A stretch of DNA of 64,000 nt from Roseobacter ponti (GTDB lineage: Bacteria > Pseudomonadota > Alphaproteobacteria > Rhodobacterales > Rhodobacteraceae): positions 2,604,001 through 2,668,000 of the forward strand of contig NZ_CP048788.1 in assembly GCF_012932215.1 (NCBI RefSeq). Direction: 5' to 3'. The notes under the pieces are model-generated. The model was not told the DNA's origin, made no database searches, and saw only the letters and a program-made list of their open reading frames with translations. A program made the translations under genes and the position numbers. The first letter of the stretch is position 1, and every line of letters starts with the position of its first letter. Of this stretch, positions 56,392 through 64,000 are shown in pieces.

Positions 56392-57807
56392 TCAGGCCGG
56401 CAGGATATTATGGTTGATCCTGAAGAGGTTATCCGGATCATACCTGCCTTTGACTTCGGAAAGCTTTTTGCCGTTTTTGCCATAGGCGCCGGCGAAGTGA
56501 TCCTCCTCATCCTCGGGCATGAAGTTCACATAGGCGCTGCCGGTCGAATAGGGTTTCATCCGGGCATAGAGGTCGCGCGCCCATGCGATGCACCGGTCAT
56601 CTTTGCGCGCGTCATCCCAGCGCGTATGTACGTTCATGATATAATGTGCGGACCGCGCCGGATAGGCCGTCTCACCGGCACTCACACGTGCCATCGCACC
56701 GCCCACATGCGCGATGAACACTTCACAGGCCGGATCGGGCAAGGTGGCAATTCCCTGCAGAAGTTCGCTGACGGCATCGGCGCTCAGAGCGGCGAAATCG
56801 TGACTTTTCCAGTAGTTGCGCGCGCCGGGTGTCAGTAAGGGATCAAAGGCCGCCTGCCAGCCCACAAATGGATGCGGAGAAATGACATCCGCAATCGGAT
56901 TTCCGAGGGCACGCAGCCCGGCCATGGCGGTTTCGCCTTCCGCCAGCGGTCCGGCATAACAGACCGCGAAAATCAAAACCTCCCGGCCGTGCCACTCTTC
57001 TGGAAGAAAGGGCAAGGGCGGGGCTTTGCGCAGCACACTCCACACGGTCAGTTCGTCCGGCGCGCCCTCAGTTATTTCTGTAAGCTCCGCCAGCAGGCCC
57101 GGCGCATCTTCGATCGGATGCACGATCAGCCCGGAAAGCACCTCCGGCCCCAGAGCATGCAGCCGGAACTCAAAGGAGGTGACCACGCCAAAATTGCCGC
57201 CGCCGCCGCGGATCGCCCAGAAGAGATCAGGGTGACTGTCTGCTGAAGCGGTCACGACCGATCCGTCTGCGGTTACGACTTCGGCGGATATGAGATTGTC
57301 GATTGTCATGCCAAATTTGCGCGTCGTCCACCCAAAGCCGCCCCCCAGCGTGAGACCGGCAATGCCGGTCGTCGAATTAACGCCGGTCGGGACGACAAGC
57401 GCATGCGCCTGGGTTTCCCGGTCCACGTCGCCTAAGGTTGCACCAGGCTCTGCGCGGGCGGTCTGCGCGGCTCTGTCCACAAAGACCGACCGCATCTGCG
57501 ACAGGTCCAGCAAAACGGTTCCGTCTGCCACTGCGTGACCGGCGATCTGATGGCCGCCGGATCTTACCGACATCATCAGCCCGTTTTCACGAACGAAATT
57601 AACAGCTTTCTGAACATCGCTGGCACCCAGTGCGCGGATCACAAAACCGGGATGGCGGTCAACCATGCCATTCCAGATCGTGCGGGCGTCATCGTATTCT
57701 GCGCTGCCTTTCAGGTGGACCCCGCCCCTTAGTGACCCGTCGAGGGTGTCAAGTGCGTCCTGCGTGACGGCTACAGCACCGCCCTCAAGTGAATTGAGAT
57801 CAAACAT
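56392..57807 (-). CDS. FAD-dependent oxidase with berberine-bridge (BBE) domain
   Basis: The 471-residue protein has the PCMH-type FAD domain (SVRSGGHQIAGHAVADGTVL, GLTLGGGFGWTTRKFGMTID, DLFWAIRGGGGNFGVVTSFE). The C-terminal BBE segment is GRYDPDNLFRINHNI. The histidine in SGGHQIAGHA is the usual covalent FAD attachment site. The cysteine used for a second attachment in bicovalent members is absent here (GVNSTTG). No signal peptide is present. Substrates in this family are sugars, alcohols or alkaloid-like compounds. No neighbour suggests one. Confidence 0.88.
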   Translation of the reverse strand: MFDLNSLEGGAVAVTQDALDTLDGSLRGGVHLKGSAEYDDARTIWNGMVDRHPGFVIRALGASDVQKAVNFVRENGLMMSVRSGGHQIAGHAVADGTVLLDLSQMRSVFVDRAAQTARAEPGATLGDVDRETQAHALVVPTGVNSTTGIAGLTLGGGFGWTTRKFGMTIDNLISAEVVTADGSVVTASADSHPDLFWAIRGGGGNFGVVTSFEFRLHALGPEVLSGLIVHPIEDAPGLLAELTEITEGAPDELTVWSVLRKAPPLPFLPEEWHGREVLIFAVCYAGPLAEGETAMAGLRALGNPIADVISPHPFVGWQAAFDPLLTPGARNYWKSHDFAALSADAVSELLQGIATLPDPACEVFIAHVGGAMARVSAGETAYPARSAHYIMNVHTRWDDARKDDRCIAWARDLYARMKPYSTGSAYVNFMPEDEEDHFAGAYGKNGKKLSEVKGRYDPDNLFRINHNILPA

Positions 57808-57939
57808 AAGAAATAGCCTTCCGTTTTAAGGTAAGGCTTCTTGCGTAATTGCCTCTACTGGCACCAGAAAAAAGCCGCGTCTCACCTGTTCCCGGTGACG
57901 GGGCATAAAAAAAACCGGTTTCGCGAACTGTGCGGACCC

Positions 57940-58200
57940 TCAGGCGAAAATGCCGGGGTCAATCCGGTCCACGGGTGTGATGACGTCCGCCGGAATGTTC
58001 AGCCGCTCGGCGGCTTTGCGGATGCTGTCCTCGTCGGGCGCTTCATAAAGGCAGTAGGTCTTGCGCTTATCCGCGCTCAGAAAGGAAAAAATCCATTCAA
58101 TTCCTTCTTCGTCATTCACTTCTTTAATTTTAAGCTTTGCGTCGTCGTCCACTTCAAGTTGTTCAGCGAACTGTCTTTCAATAATAAATCTTGGCATCAT
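57940..58200 (-). CDS. Small SCO4226-like nickel-binding (DUF4242) protein
   Basis: The 86-residue protein starts MMPRFIIERQFAEQLEVDDD, then EEGIEWIFSFLSADKRKTYC and LYEAPDEDSIRKAAERLNIP, ending near VDRIDPGIFA. This fits the ferredoxin-like DUF4242 family, named after the nickel-binding Streptomyces protein SCO4226. Metal-binding residues cannot be confirmed here. It lies 27 bases after the end of the SAM-cyclase-ATPase gene on the same strand, so they are probably one operon. Confidence 0.72.
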   Translation of the reverse strand: MMPRFIIERQFAEQLEVDDDAKLKIKEVNDEEGIEWIFSFLSADKRKTYCLYEAPDEDSIRKAAERLNIPADVITPVDRIDPGIFA

Positions 58201-58227
58201 CAGCCTCAGAGTTGCCGGCACCGGCCC

Positions 58228-61200
58228 TTACGTTGCCTTGCCTTCAAGGTTCGTTCTGAGTGGGATCATACCCAGATCACGTGCAATTGCCAACGCTTCA
58301 GCTTCCAGATGCAAGGCATGTGCCGCGTCCTTTGCACGCCCGCGACGCCTCAGAGCGGCGGCGAATCCGGCTTTGCTGTGAGCAATCCAGGGAGGCGCTT
58401 TCATGCGCGTGTCGATTTCGATCGCTTTTTCAAACATTTGCTCTGATGTGTTCCAGTCGCCCGCCAGAGCTGCAAGATTGCCCAGCCTGCGCGCCGCGGC
58501 GCCGGTGCAGGCGGTGGTCGCACCCGCAGTGATTGTAAGGTTCTCGTAGGGAAGCAGCATTTCGTATATCGTCGCGGCATGGTTCTCACTGGCCACCGCG
58601 ACGCAGATCTCGGCCAGATATGACAGAGTGGTCGAGTACATCGCGTCCGGATTAAGAGCAAAACCGGTTTCAGCCATCTCGCTCAGGATACGCGCGGCGG
58701 CCTCTGTGTATCCCAGTTCAGCCGCGATAACGCCAAAACCGGGCTTCCAGCTGGCATCCCCCGGGCTTTCGGTCATCAGGCGTTTGATAACCGGGGCAAC
58801 CTCGTTCAGACGGCCCTGTTCGCGGCGGATGGTGAACATCTGGACCCCGTAGACACCCTCGACATGTTTGCCGTGGGTATGGCGCCCGATTTTCACCGCC
58901 TCGCCGGCATAGGTCTCGGCGCGCGCGAAATCTCCTTCGAGGGTGGATAACATGGCGCGGGCATGTATCTGCACCCAGTAGAGCTGGCGGTGATTGTCTT
59001 TTGTCGAAATGTCACTAAGCAGTTCAAGCGAATGGTCCATCAGCTGGCGGTCCGCCATTTCCGCCCCGACGAAAAGGCTCAGTGTCCGCTCACGACCCTG
59101 GTCGATCGTACCAAGCTGTTCGGCCACCTTATGCATCGCCTCGAGATTCTTGCGCCAGTCGCGCACTTCGCTTTGCTGGCGGGCGACAACGGCCGCGGCA
59201 AAGCGCGCCATCATGACGTGGAACTGGGATTTCAGGTCCCCCAGTTTCGCGGCCAGCTTAAGGCACTGCTGGCTGTAATCCGCACTTTCCGCAAACTGGC
59301 CGGTGAACATATAGGTCCGTGCGAGCTGGCTCATAAGTTTACAGCGACGAACCTCGTCTTTGCGCGGCAGAGCCCTGAGCGCTTTCAGGCAGACTTTGAT
59401 CGCTTCCTCATGGGCCTGGCCGGCCATCATGCAGGAATCTGCAAAATGTTGGGCCGCATCGGCGGCAATCTCAACGTCACCGATGCTTTGCGCCGCCTGT
59501 GATGCTTCTTTCAGAGCGGCGATGCCTTCGGGCAGCCTGCCGACGCTGTCATACCCGCGCCCGATAAGGATCTTGCCGGTGATCACTTCCCGGCTTGTTT
59601 CATCTCCCAGTTCGCGCGCGGCCCTGAGCGCCTCTTCAGAATTGGCCATGGCCTCGTGACCCGCCGACCGGGCGAGCGCCGTTTCCGTGGCAGACCGCCA
59701 GCGCTTAAAAGCAGCAGCCCAGTTTTCAGCAGCGGTCAGGTGGTGGGCGACAAGCTCAGGGCGCCGCTCCGTTTCGGCAGACCTGAGTTCTGTCAGGGCA
59801 GCCGCGACCCGGGCATGCTGATCCCGGCGGGTGGAGGCCAGCATGGACTGATACGCCGTGTCGCGGATCAGCGCGTGCCGGAAAACATAGTGACCGCGGT
59901 TATGGCCGCTTTCAAATATCAGGCCTGACCGGCAAAGCTCTTCGAGTGGCGTATGGATATCCGCTGCGTTCCTGCCCATGGCCGCGCCGAGGAGATCAGG
60001 TTCAAATTCGCGACCGATCACTGATCCGGTGAGTGCGACCTGTTTGGCATCCGGTGAAACCGCATCGAGCCGGGCCATCAGCGTGCCCTTCAGAGAGGAA
60101 GGGACATGCAGTTTACCCTGTTCACCCGACGCCACAATCGCCCGGGTCAGTTCCTCAACAAAGAGCGGAACGCCATCGGTCTTTTCAATGATGGTCCGCA
60201 CGAGATCCTCGTCCGGCTCACGTCCGGAAATGTTGCGGACCAGGTCGGCGACATGCTCTGAATCAAACCGGCGCAGTTGCAGGGTCTGCACGTGGGCATC
60301 GCCATCATCCCGGTTCAGGACCCAGCCGGGCCGGTGCGTGATCAGGATCATCAGCGGCAGGTCCGCACAGATGGCCGTGAAGCGGTCAATAAGAGCATGT
60401 GTTGACGGGTCGATCCAGTGCGCGTCTTCGACAAACAGGATCACCGGACAGACACCTGAGCGTGCTTTGACCGTATCAATCAGTGTCCGGATGGTTATGT
60501 CACGCTGCTCCTGCGGGGTCATTCCGATGATCTGCTGCGCAACCGCGCTGCGCGGCGCGACAAGAGCGGCGAATACCGGAAGGACCTGGGCCAGATCGAT
60601 CCCGGGGCGTACCGTCAGCATCGCGCGCACCTGTTCCAGAACGCGATCATCATCAAACCCCGGTTCGACCCCTGCGTCCTGAGATATCCGCTCCGCGACC
60701 GGGTGAAACGGGCTGCTGGTCAGATAGGGCGAGCAGTTCAGCCGGATAACATCCGCCTTACCGGCGATTGTCGCGCCGGCCAGAAATTCTTCGGTCAGGC
60801 GGGATTTGCCAATGCCGGCTTCACCTGCAAGCAGCACAACTTCGCCCTTGCCACGGCCAGCCCGTTGCCAGGCCTGCTCAAGGATGCCTTTCTCGGAATT
60901 CCGGCCAACCAGCACGGTACCGGCATCCTCACGGTGTACCGCGCGAAACCGGCTTTCCGCGCTGCGCTCTGCAACCACCTGTAACAGCGTGCGCGGCGCG
61001 TCGAAACCTTTCAGGTCGACCGGACCCAGCGCTGAAAATTCAAAAATCCTGTGCAGCGTGGCTTCGGTTTCTTCAGCCGGCAATACGATCGAATTGGGCG
61101 GTGCATGCTCCTGTATCCGTGCGGCCAGATTGACGATGGGGCCGGTCATCGCCCCCTCTTCATAGGTATTTTCTCCTATGGTATCGCCGACCACCACTTC

Positions 61201-61821
61201 ACCGCTTGCAATGCCCAGACGCACCGCGAGAGGTTCTCCGTCAGGTGTTGTCATCGCGCTGACGCGCTGCACCGCATCCAGCCCGGCCTTGACCGCGCGC
61301 ACGGCGTGATCCTCATAGGCACTTGGCCATCCGAAAAACACCAGCAACCCGTCCCCGAGATACTTCGCCACGTATCCTCCGTAGCGACTGACAGCTCCCG
61401 CGACACCATCCTGATAGCGCTGAAGCAAAAGGCGCATGTCTTCGGGGTCAAGACGATTGGTCAGTTTTGTCGAACTGACGAGATCGGCAAAGAGAACGGT
61501 AAGATGGCGGCGCTCGGCCAGAGCACCCGCATCAGGCTTTGGCGGGAGGGCCCTGTCGGTCGGGCCCTCGGTGTGCGACCTGTCAGGTTGCGTTCCCTGC
61601 CCTGCCCGCGGGTTTTCCCGAGGGCCGTCACTATTATCGCCCTGCAAGGCCGCGATCGCCGCCAGCAGGATCTTTCTGTGGCCAAAGCTCACGCCCAGTT
61701 CCTGCAGATCGTCGCCGGTGAGCAGTGGCAGCACTCTTTCATCCACATCATGCTGCGCAAACGGCTCTGCGTATTGTGCAAGCCCCAGTCCGCTCAGCCA
61801 TGCGTCTATGTCAAAAGCCAT
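58228..61821 (-). CDS. SAM-class III cyclase-AAA ATPase-TPR signalling protein
   Basis: The protein is 1197 residues from ATG at 61821; 61842 is an alternative. An N-terminal SAM-like domain (residues 5-60; IDAWLSGLGLAQYAEPF) precedes a class III nucleotide cyclase domain (about 103-290) with metal aspartates Asp113 and Asp157 and Lys153 (VAKYLGDGLL). A large AAA-16/STAND ATPase follows: Walker A GEAGIGKS at 333-340 and VILFVEDAHWIDPSTHALI as Walker B. The C-terminal half is TPR-like helical repeats. This architecture is widespread in Rhizobiales and Rhodobacterales; the signal and partner are unknown. The DUF4242 gene follows immediately. Confidence 0.9.
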   Translation of the reverse strand: MAFDIDAWLSGLGLAQYAEPFAQHDVDERVLPLLTGDDLQELGVSFGHRKILLAAIAALQGDNSDGPRENPRAGQGTQPDRSHTEGPTDRALPPKPDAGALAERRHLTVLFADLVSSTKLTNRLDPEDMRLLLQRYQDGVAGAVSRYGGYVAKYLGDGLLVFFGWPSAYEDHAVRAVKAGLDAVQRVSAMTTPDGEPLAVRLGIASGEVVVGDTIGENTYEEGAMTGPIVNLAARIQEHAPPNSIVLPAEETEATLHRIFEFSALGPVDLKGFDAPRTLLQVVAERSAESRFRAVHREDAGTVLVGRNSEKGILEQAWQRAGRGKGEVVLLAGEAGIGKSRLTEEFLAGATIAGKADVIRLNCSPYLTSSPFHPVAERISQDAGVEPGFDDDRVLEQVRAMLTVRPGIDLAQVLPVFAALVAPRSAVAQQIIGMTPQEQRDITIRTLIDTVKARSGVCPVILFVEDAHWIDPSTHALIDRFTAICADLPLMILITHRPGWVLNRDDGDAHVQTLQLRRFDSEHVADLVRNISGREPDEDLVRTIIEKTDGVPLFVEELTRAIVASGEQGKLHVPSSLKGTLMARLDAVSPDAKQVALTGSVIGREFEPDLLGAAMGRNAADIHTPLEELCRSGLIFESGHNRGHYVFRHALIRDTAYQSMLASTRRDQHARVAAALTELRSAETERRPELVAHHLTAAENWAAAFKRWRSATETALARSAGHEAMANSEEALRAARELGDETSREVITGKILIGRGYDSVGRLPEGIAALKEASQAAQSIGDVEIAADAAQHFADSCMMAGQAHEEAIKVCLKALRALPRKDEVRRCKLMSQLARTYMFTGQFAESADYSQQCLKLAAKLGDLKSQFHVMMARFAAAVVARQQSEVRDWRKNLEAMHKVAEQLGTIDQGRERTLSLFVGAEMADRQLMDHSLELLSDISTKDNHRQLYWVQIHARAMLSTLEGDFARAETYAGEAVKIGRHTHGKHVEGVYGVQMFTIRREQGRLNEVAPVIKRLMTESPGDASWKPGFGVIAAELGYTEAAARILSEMAETGFALNPDAMYSTTLSYLAEICVAVASENHAATIYEMLLPYENLTITAGATTACTGAAARRLGNLAALAGDWNTSEQMFEKAIEIDTRMKAPPWIAHSKAGFAAALRRRGRAKDAAHALHLEAEALAIARDLGMIPLRTNLEGKAT

Positions 61822-61930
61822 ACCCCGAGCATGGTCTTTCATGAAGCTTCGATCAAGTGACCGTTGCCATCCGGAAGAGTGACGCATAGTCCACCGGCGC
61901 ATGCCCGGTACGAGGCACCTGCGGTCCGTG

Positions 61931-62602
61931 TCAGGCGCTTTGCAACCACTTTACGATGGAGGCGCGTTTTGTCTCCATATGTCCGGCGAGAGTCCGTCCG
62001 AGTTCCGGACCGTTTCTCTCACTGAGAAACTGCAGGATCTTTTCATGCTCAGCGATAGCCATGCGCCAGCGTTCTTCGGACATATTGGCGAGATAGCGCG
62101 CGCGCTGCATGCGCAGCGACAGCGCCTGACAGGATGTGGTCAGCGTATCGTTGCCTGCAGCCAGCAGGATGGCGCGATGAATCCTCTGGTTGATCGCAAA
62201 ATAGCCGTCAAGATCACGTGCGTTATACTTTTCGACCATCTCGTTATGAAGCGACCGGACCGCGTCGATCCCGGCGTCGGTGATATGCTCACAGGCAAGC
62301 TCTCCTGACAGGGCTTCAAGCGCGCCAAGCACGGGAAAAACTTCGTTAACCTCGCTGACGGTCACTTGCGTGACCCAGGCCCCCCGGTTGGGTTCCAGCC
62401 GGATCAGACCCTCGGAGGCCAGCACCTTGAGCGCTTCACGCATGGGCGTCCGCGACACGCCGAACTGCACGCACAGGTTTTTCTCCGGCACCTTGGTGCC
62501 GGGCGACAGATCGCCGCTGATCAGCATCTGCTGCAGCCGGTCCACCAGTTCCTGGTGCAACGATTTGCGGGCGATGGCCCGGGGGGCTGCGTTCTCAAAC
62601 AT
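61931..62602 (-). CDS. GntR-family (FadR/FCD) transcriptional regulator
   Basis: The 223-residue protein has an N-terminal winged helix (PGTKVPEKNLCVQFGVSRTP, MREALKVLASEGLIRLEPNR; about residues 34-73) and a C-terminal all-helical FCD domain. The FCD shows INQRIHRAILLAAGN and IAEHEKILQFLSERNG, with the metal-binding histidines of this group. Its start overlaps the stop of the upstream dehydrogenase gene by 8 bases, so it probably regulates that gene in response to a hydroxyacid or related ligand. Confidence 0.92.
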   Translation of the reverse strand: MFENAAPRAIARKSLHQELVDRLQQMLISGDLSPGTKVPEKNLCVQFGVSRTPMREALKVLASEGLIRLEPNRGAWVTQVTVSEVNEVFPVLGALEALSGELACEHITDAGIDAVRSLHNEMVEKYNARDLDGYFAINQRIHRAILLAAGNDTLTTSCQALSLRMQRARYLANMSEERWRMAIAEHEKILQFLSERNGPELGRTLAGHMETKRASIVKWLQSA

Positions 62603-64000
62603 GATCAGTCTCGCTCTTTGGCGTCAGGGCCATTTCCAGCAGTCGCGCCACATGGATCGGTTGCCGGCCTGCTGTGTCGGCCACCTGGTGGCGGCATGAT
62701 GTCCCGTCTGCGACGATCAGAGTTTCCCTGTCTGCCGCGCGCACAGCGGGCGCAAGATCCGCTTCGGCCATTCTGCGCGAGATTTCATGCGTTTCCACAC
62801 CATAGCCGAATGCACCCGCCATGCCACAGCAACTTGTCTCGACGATCCCCACTTCCGTATCCGGCAGCCGCGCCAGCGTCTTTTCAATGCTGCTCATCAC
62901 GCCCAGAGCCTTCTGGTGGCAATGACCGTGCAGGAGTACCTTTTGCGCCGGCGATTTCAGGGGCAGATCAAAGTCCGGATTATCCTCCTGATCGGCGATA
63001 TACTCCTCCAGCATACGCGCTTTTTCCGCCAGAAGTTCAGCATCTCTGCCCGGCAGGAGCCCCGGAATTTCATCTCTCAGGGTCAGCAGACAGCTGGGTT
63101 CGAGCCCTATTACGGGCAGGCCCTTTTCAACATAAGGCATCAGCGCATCCACCAGCCTCTGCGCCTCCGTGCGGGCCTCCTCTACGAGGCCTGCCGACAG
63201 AAAGGTGCGGCCGCAACACAAAGGGCGTTCGCCCTTCGGGGCCCGCGCCACGACAAAGGGAACACGGGCCGCGTCAAGCACCTTTACAGTGGAGCGCAGG
63301 TTTTCTGGCTCAAAATACCGGTTGAAACTATCGGCAAAAAGAACCGCCTGCGGATCGTCCGGCGCGGCCACTTCGCTGTCCTTAAAAGGCCTCGAACTCC
63401 ATAGAGGCAGATCCCGGGACGCGGTGAAACCTGTGGGCTTTTCCAGCAGTTTCGCGAGGCCCGGCACAGAATTGCGCAGGTTCACCAGAAACGACAGCCG
63501 TGAGGCCCAGGGCGCATAGCGCGGCAGCCAGGCCACCAGCCGGTCATGCAGGCTGATCCCATTCTTTGCCGCACGGGCCGCGAGCACCTCGATCTTCATG
63601 CGTGCCATATCGACACCCGTCGGACATTCCCGCTTGCAGCCCTTGCAGGATACACAAAGCTTCATCGTCTCAGCCATCTCGTCAGAGGCCAGCGCGTCCG
63701 GCCCGAGCTGGCCCGATATGGCGAGCCGCAAAGTGTTCGCCCGACCGCGCGTCAGATCCTGTTCCTTCCGCGTGACACGGAACGACGGGCACATAACGCC
63801 GCCTTTCAGCTTCCGGCAGGCGCCGTTGTTGTTGCACATCTCGACGGCACCCTGAAAGCCACCCGCACTACCCGGCCATTCGGACCAGTCGAGTGCGGTT
63901 TCAAAACCCGGCACGGTGTATTCCGGGCCATAGCGGAAGAGCGTCCGGTCATCCATCTTTGGCGGGTCAACGATTTTTCCGGGGTTAAACAGCCCCTCGG
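62595..64000 (-). CDS. YdiJ-like D-2-hydroxyacid dehydrogenase (FAD/Fe-S), N-terminus beyond the window
   Basis: The visible 468 codons are the C-terminal part of a protein expected to be near 1000 residues. The frame is open to the right edge, reading EGLFNPGKIVDPPKM there, the end of an FAD-linked oxidase C-terminal domain. A cysteine-rich ferredoxin-like part follows (CNNNGACRKLKGGVMCPSF; CVSCKGCKRECPTGVDMARM). The CCG domain comes next (LCCGRTFLSAGLVEEA; VETSCCGMAGAFGYGVE). Likely substrates are D-2-hydroxyglutarate or D-lactate; this cannot be decided from the visible part. It is cotranscribed with the downstream GntR gene. Confidence 0.85.
   Translation of the reverse strand, partial: EGLFNPGKIVDPPKMDDRTLFRYGPEYTVPGFETALDWSEWPGSAGGFQGAVEMCNNNGACRKLKGGVMCPSFRVTRKEQDLTRGRANTLRLAISGQLGPDALASDEMAETMKLCVSCKGCKRECPTGVDMARMKIEVLAARAAKNGISLHDRLVAWLPRYAPWASRLSFLVNLRNSVPGLAKLLEKPTGFTASRDLPLWSSRPFKDSEVAAPDDPQAVLFADSFNRYFEPENLRSTVKVLDAARVPFVVARAPKGERPLCCGRTFLSAGLVEEARTEAQRLVDALMPYVEKGLPVIGLEPSCLLTLRDEIPGLLPGRDAELLAEKARMLEEYIADQEDNPDFDLPLKSPAQKVLLHGHCHQKALGVMSSIEKTLARLPDTEVGIVETSCCGMAGAFGYGVETHEISRRMAEADLAPAVRAADRETLIVADGTSCRHQVADTAGRQPIHVARLLEMALTPKSETDHV

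Noticed and set aside
57903-57925. AAACCGGTTT followed by a T-run on the minus strand after the DUF4242 gene, considered as a terminator
   Set aside because: The symmetric part has no loop, so it cannot form a proper hairpin.

Overview
The window is high-GC DNA from an alphaproteobacterium, most likely a marine Rhodobacterales (Roseobacter-group) species. This is an inference from gene content: an aerobic cobalamin set, a gamma-glutamylmethylamide synthetase/N-methylglutamate synthase cluster, a dddD-type dimethylsulfoniopropionate (DMSP) cluster and a PHA synthase. No rRNA, tRNA, CRISPR array or insertion sequence was seen. Both edges cut through genes: cobB on the left and a large FAD/Fe-S dehydrogenase on the right.

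Region 1 (1-14.3 kb) is the late-insertion (oxygen-dependent) cobalamin locus. A cobalamin riboswitch on the minus strand (about 11990-12172) leads a tightly overlapping series: DUF1636 gene, cobW, cobN, cobG, cobH, cobI, cobJ, cobL, cobE, cobM, cobB. cobK is the one gene inserted on the opposite strand. Diverging from the riboswitch are cobO and cobQ. cobA, cobF, cobS, cobT, cobC, cobD and cobP are not in the window.

Region 2 (14.3-22.7 kb) is a three-gene phosphorelay with overlapping ends: a 2327-residue hybrid histidine kinase with ten GAF domains, a free HPt protein, and a response regulator fused to a class III nucleotide cyclase.

Region 3 (22.8-37.8 kb) concerns nitrogen compounds: mgsA-mgsB-mgsC-gmaS for methylamine assimilation, an XRE-cupin regulator, a flavin monooxygenase, then DUF1028-RidA-Rieske oxygenase, then a cytosine-deaminase-like amidohydrolase with a complete BMP-type (nucleoside/purine-type) ABC transporter. 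The genes for N-methylglutamate dehydrogenase are absent here.

Region 4 (38.3-41.5 kb) has an MscS-family channel and a small membrane protein.

Region 5 (41.7-54.9 kb) is a seven-gene minus-strand series with a divergent LysR regulator: dddC, dddA, dddT, dddD, then phaC, an alpha/beta hydrolase and a 3-ketoacid-type CoA transferase. It would import DMSP, cleave it to DMS and 3-hydroxypropionyl-CoA, oxidise the C3 unit, and might divert acyl-CoA to polyester storage.

Region 6 (55-64 kb) is mixed: a secreted protein of unknown role, a probable amidohydrolase remnant, a berberine-bridge-type FAD oxidase, a SAM-cyclase-ATPase-TPR signalling protein with a downstream nickel-binding-like small protein, a GntR regulator and the C-terminal half of a YdiJ-like D-2-hydroxyacid dehydrogenase.
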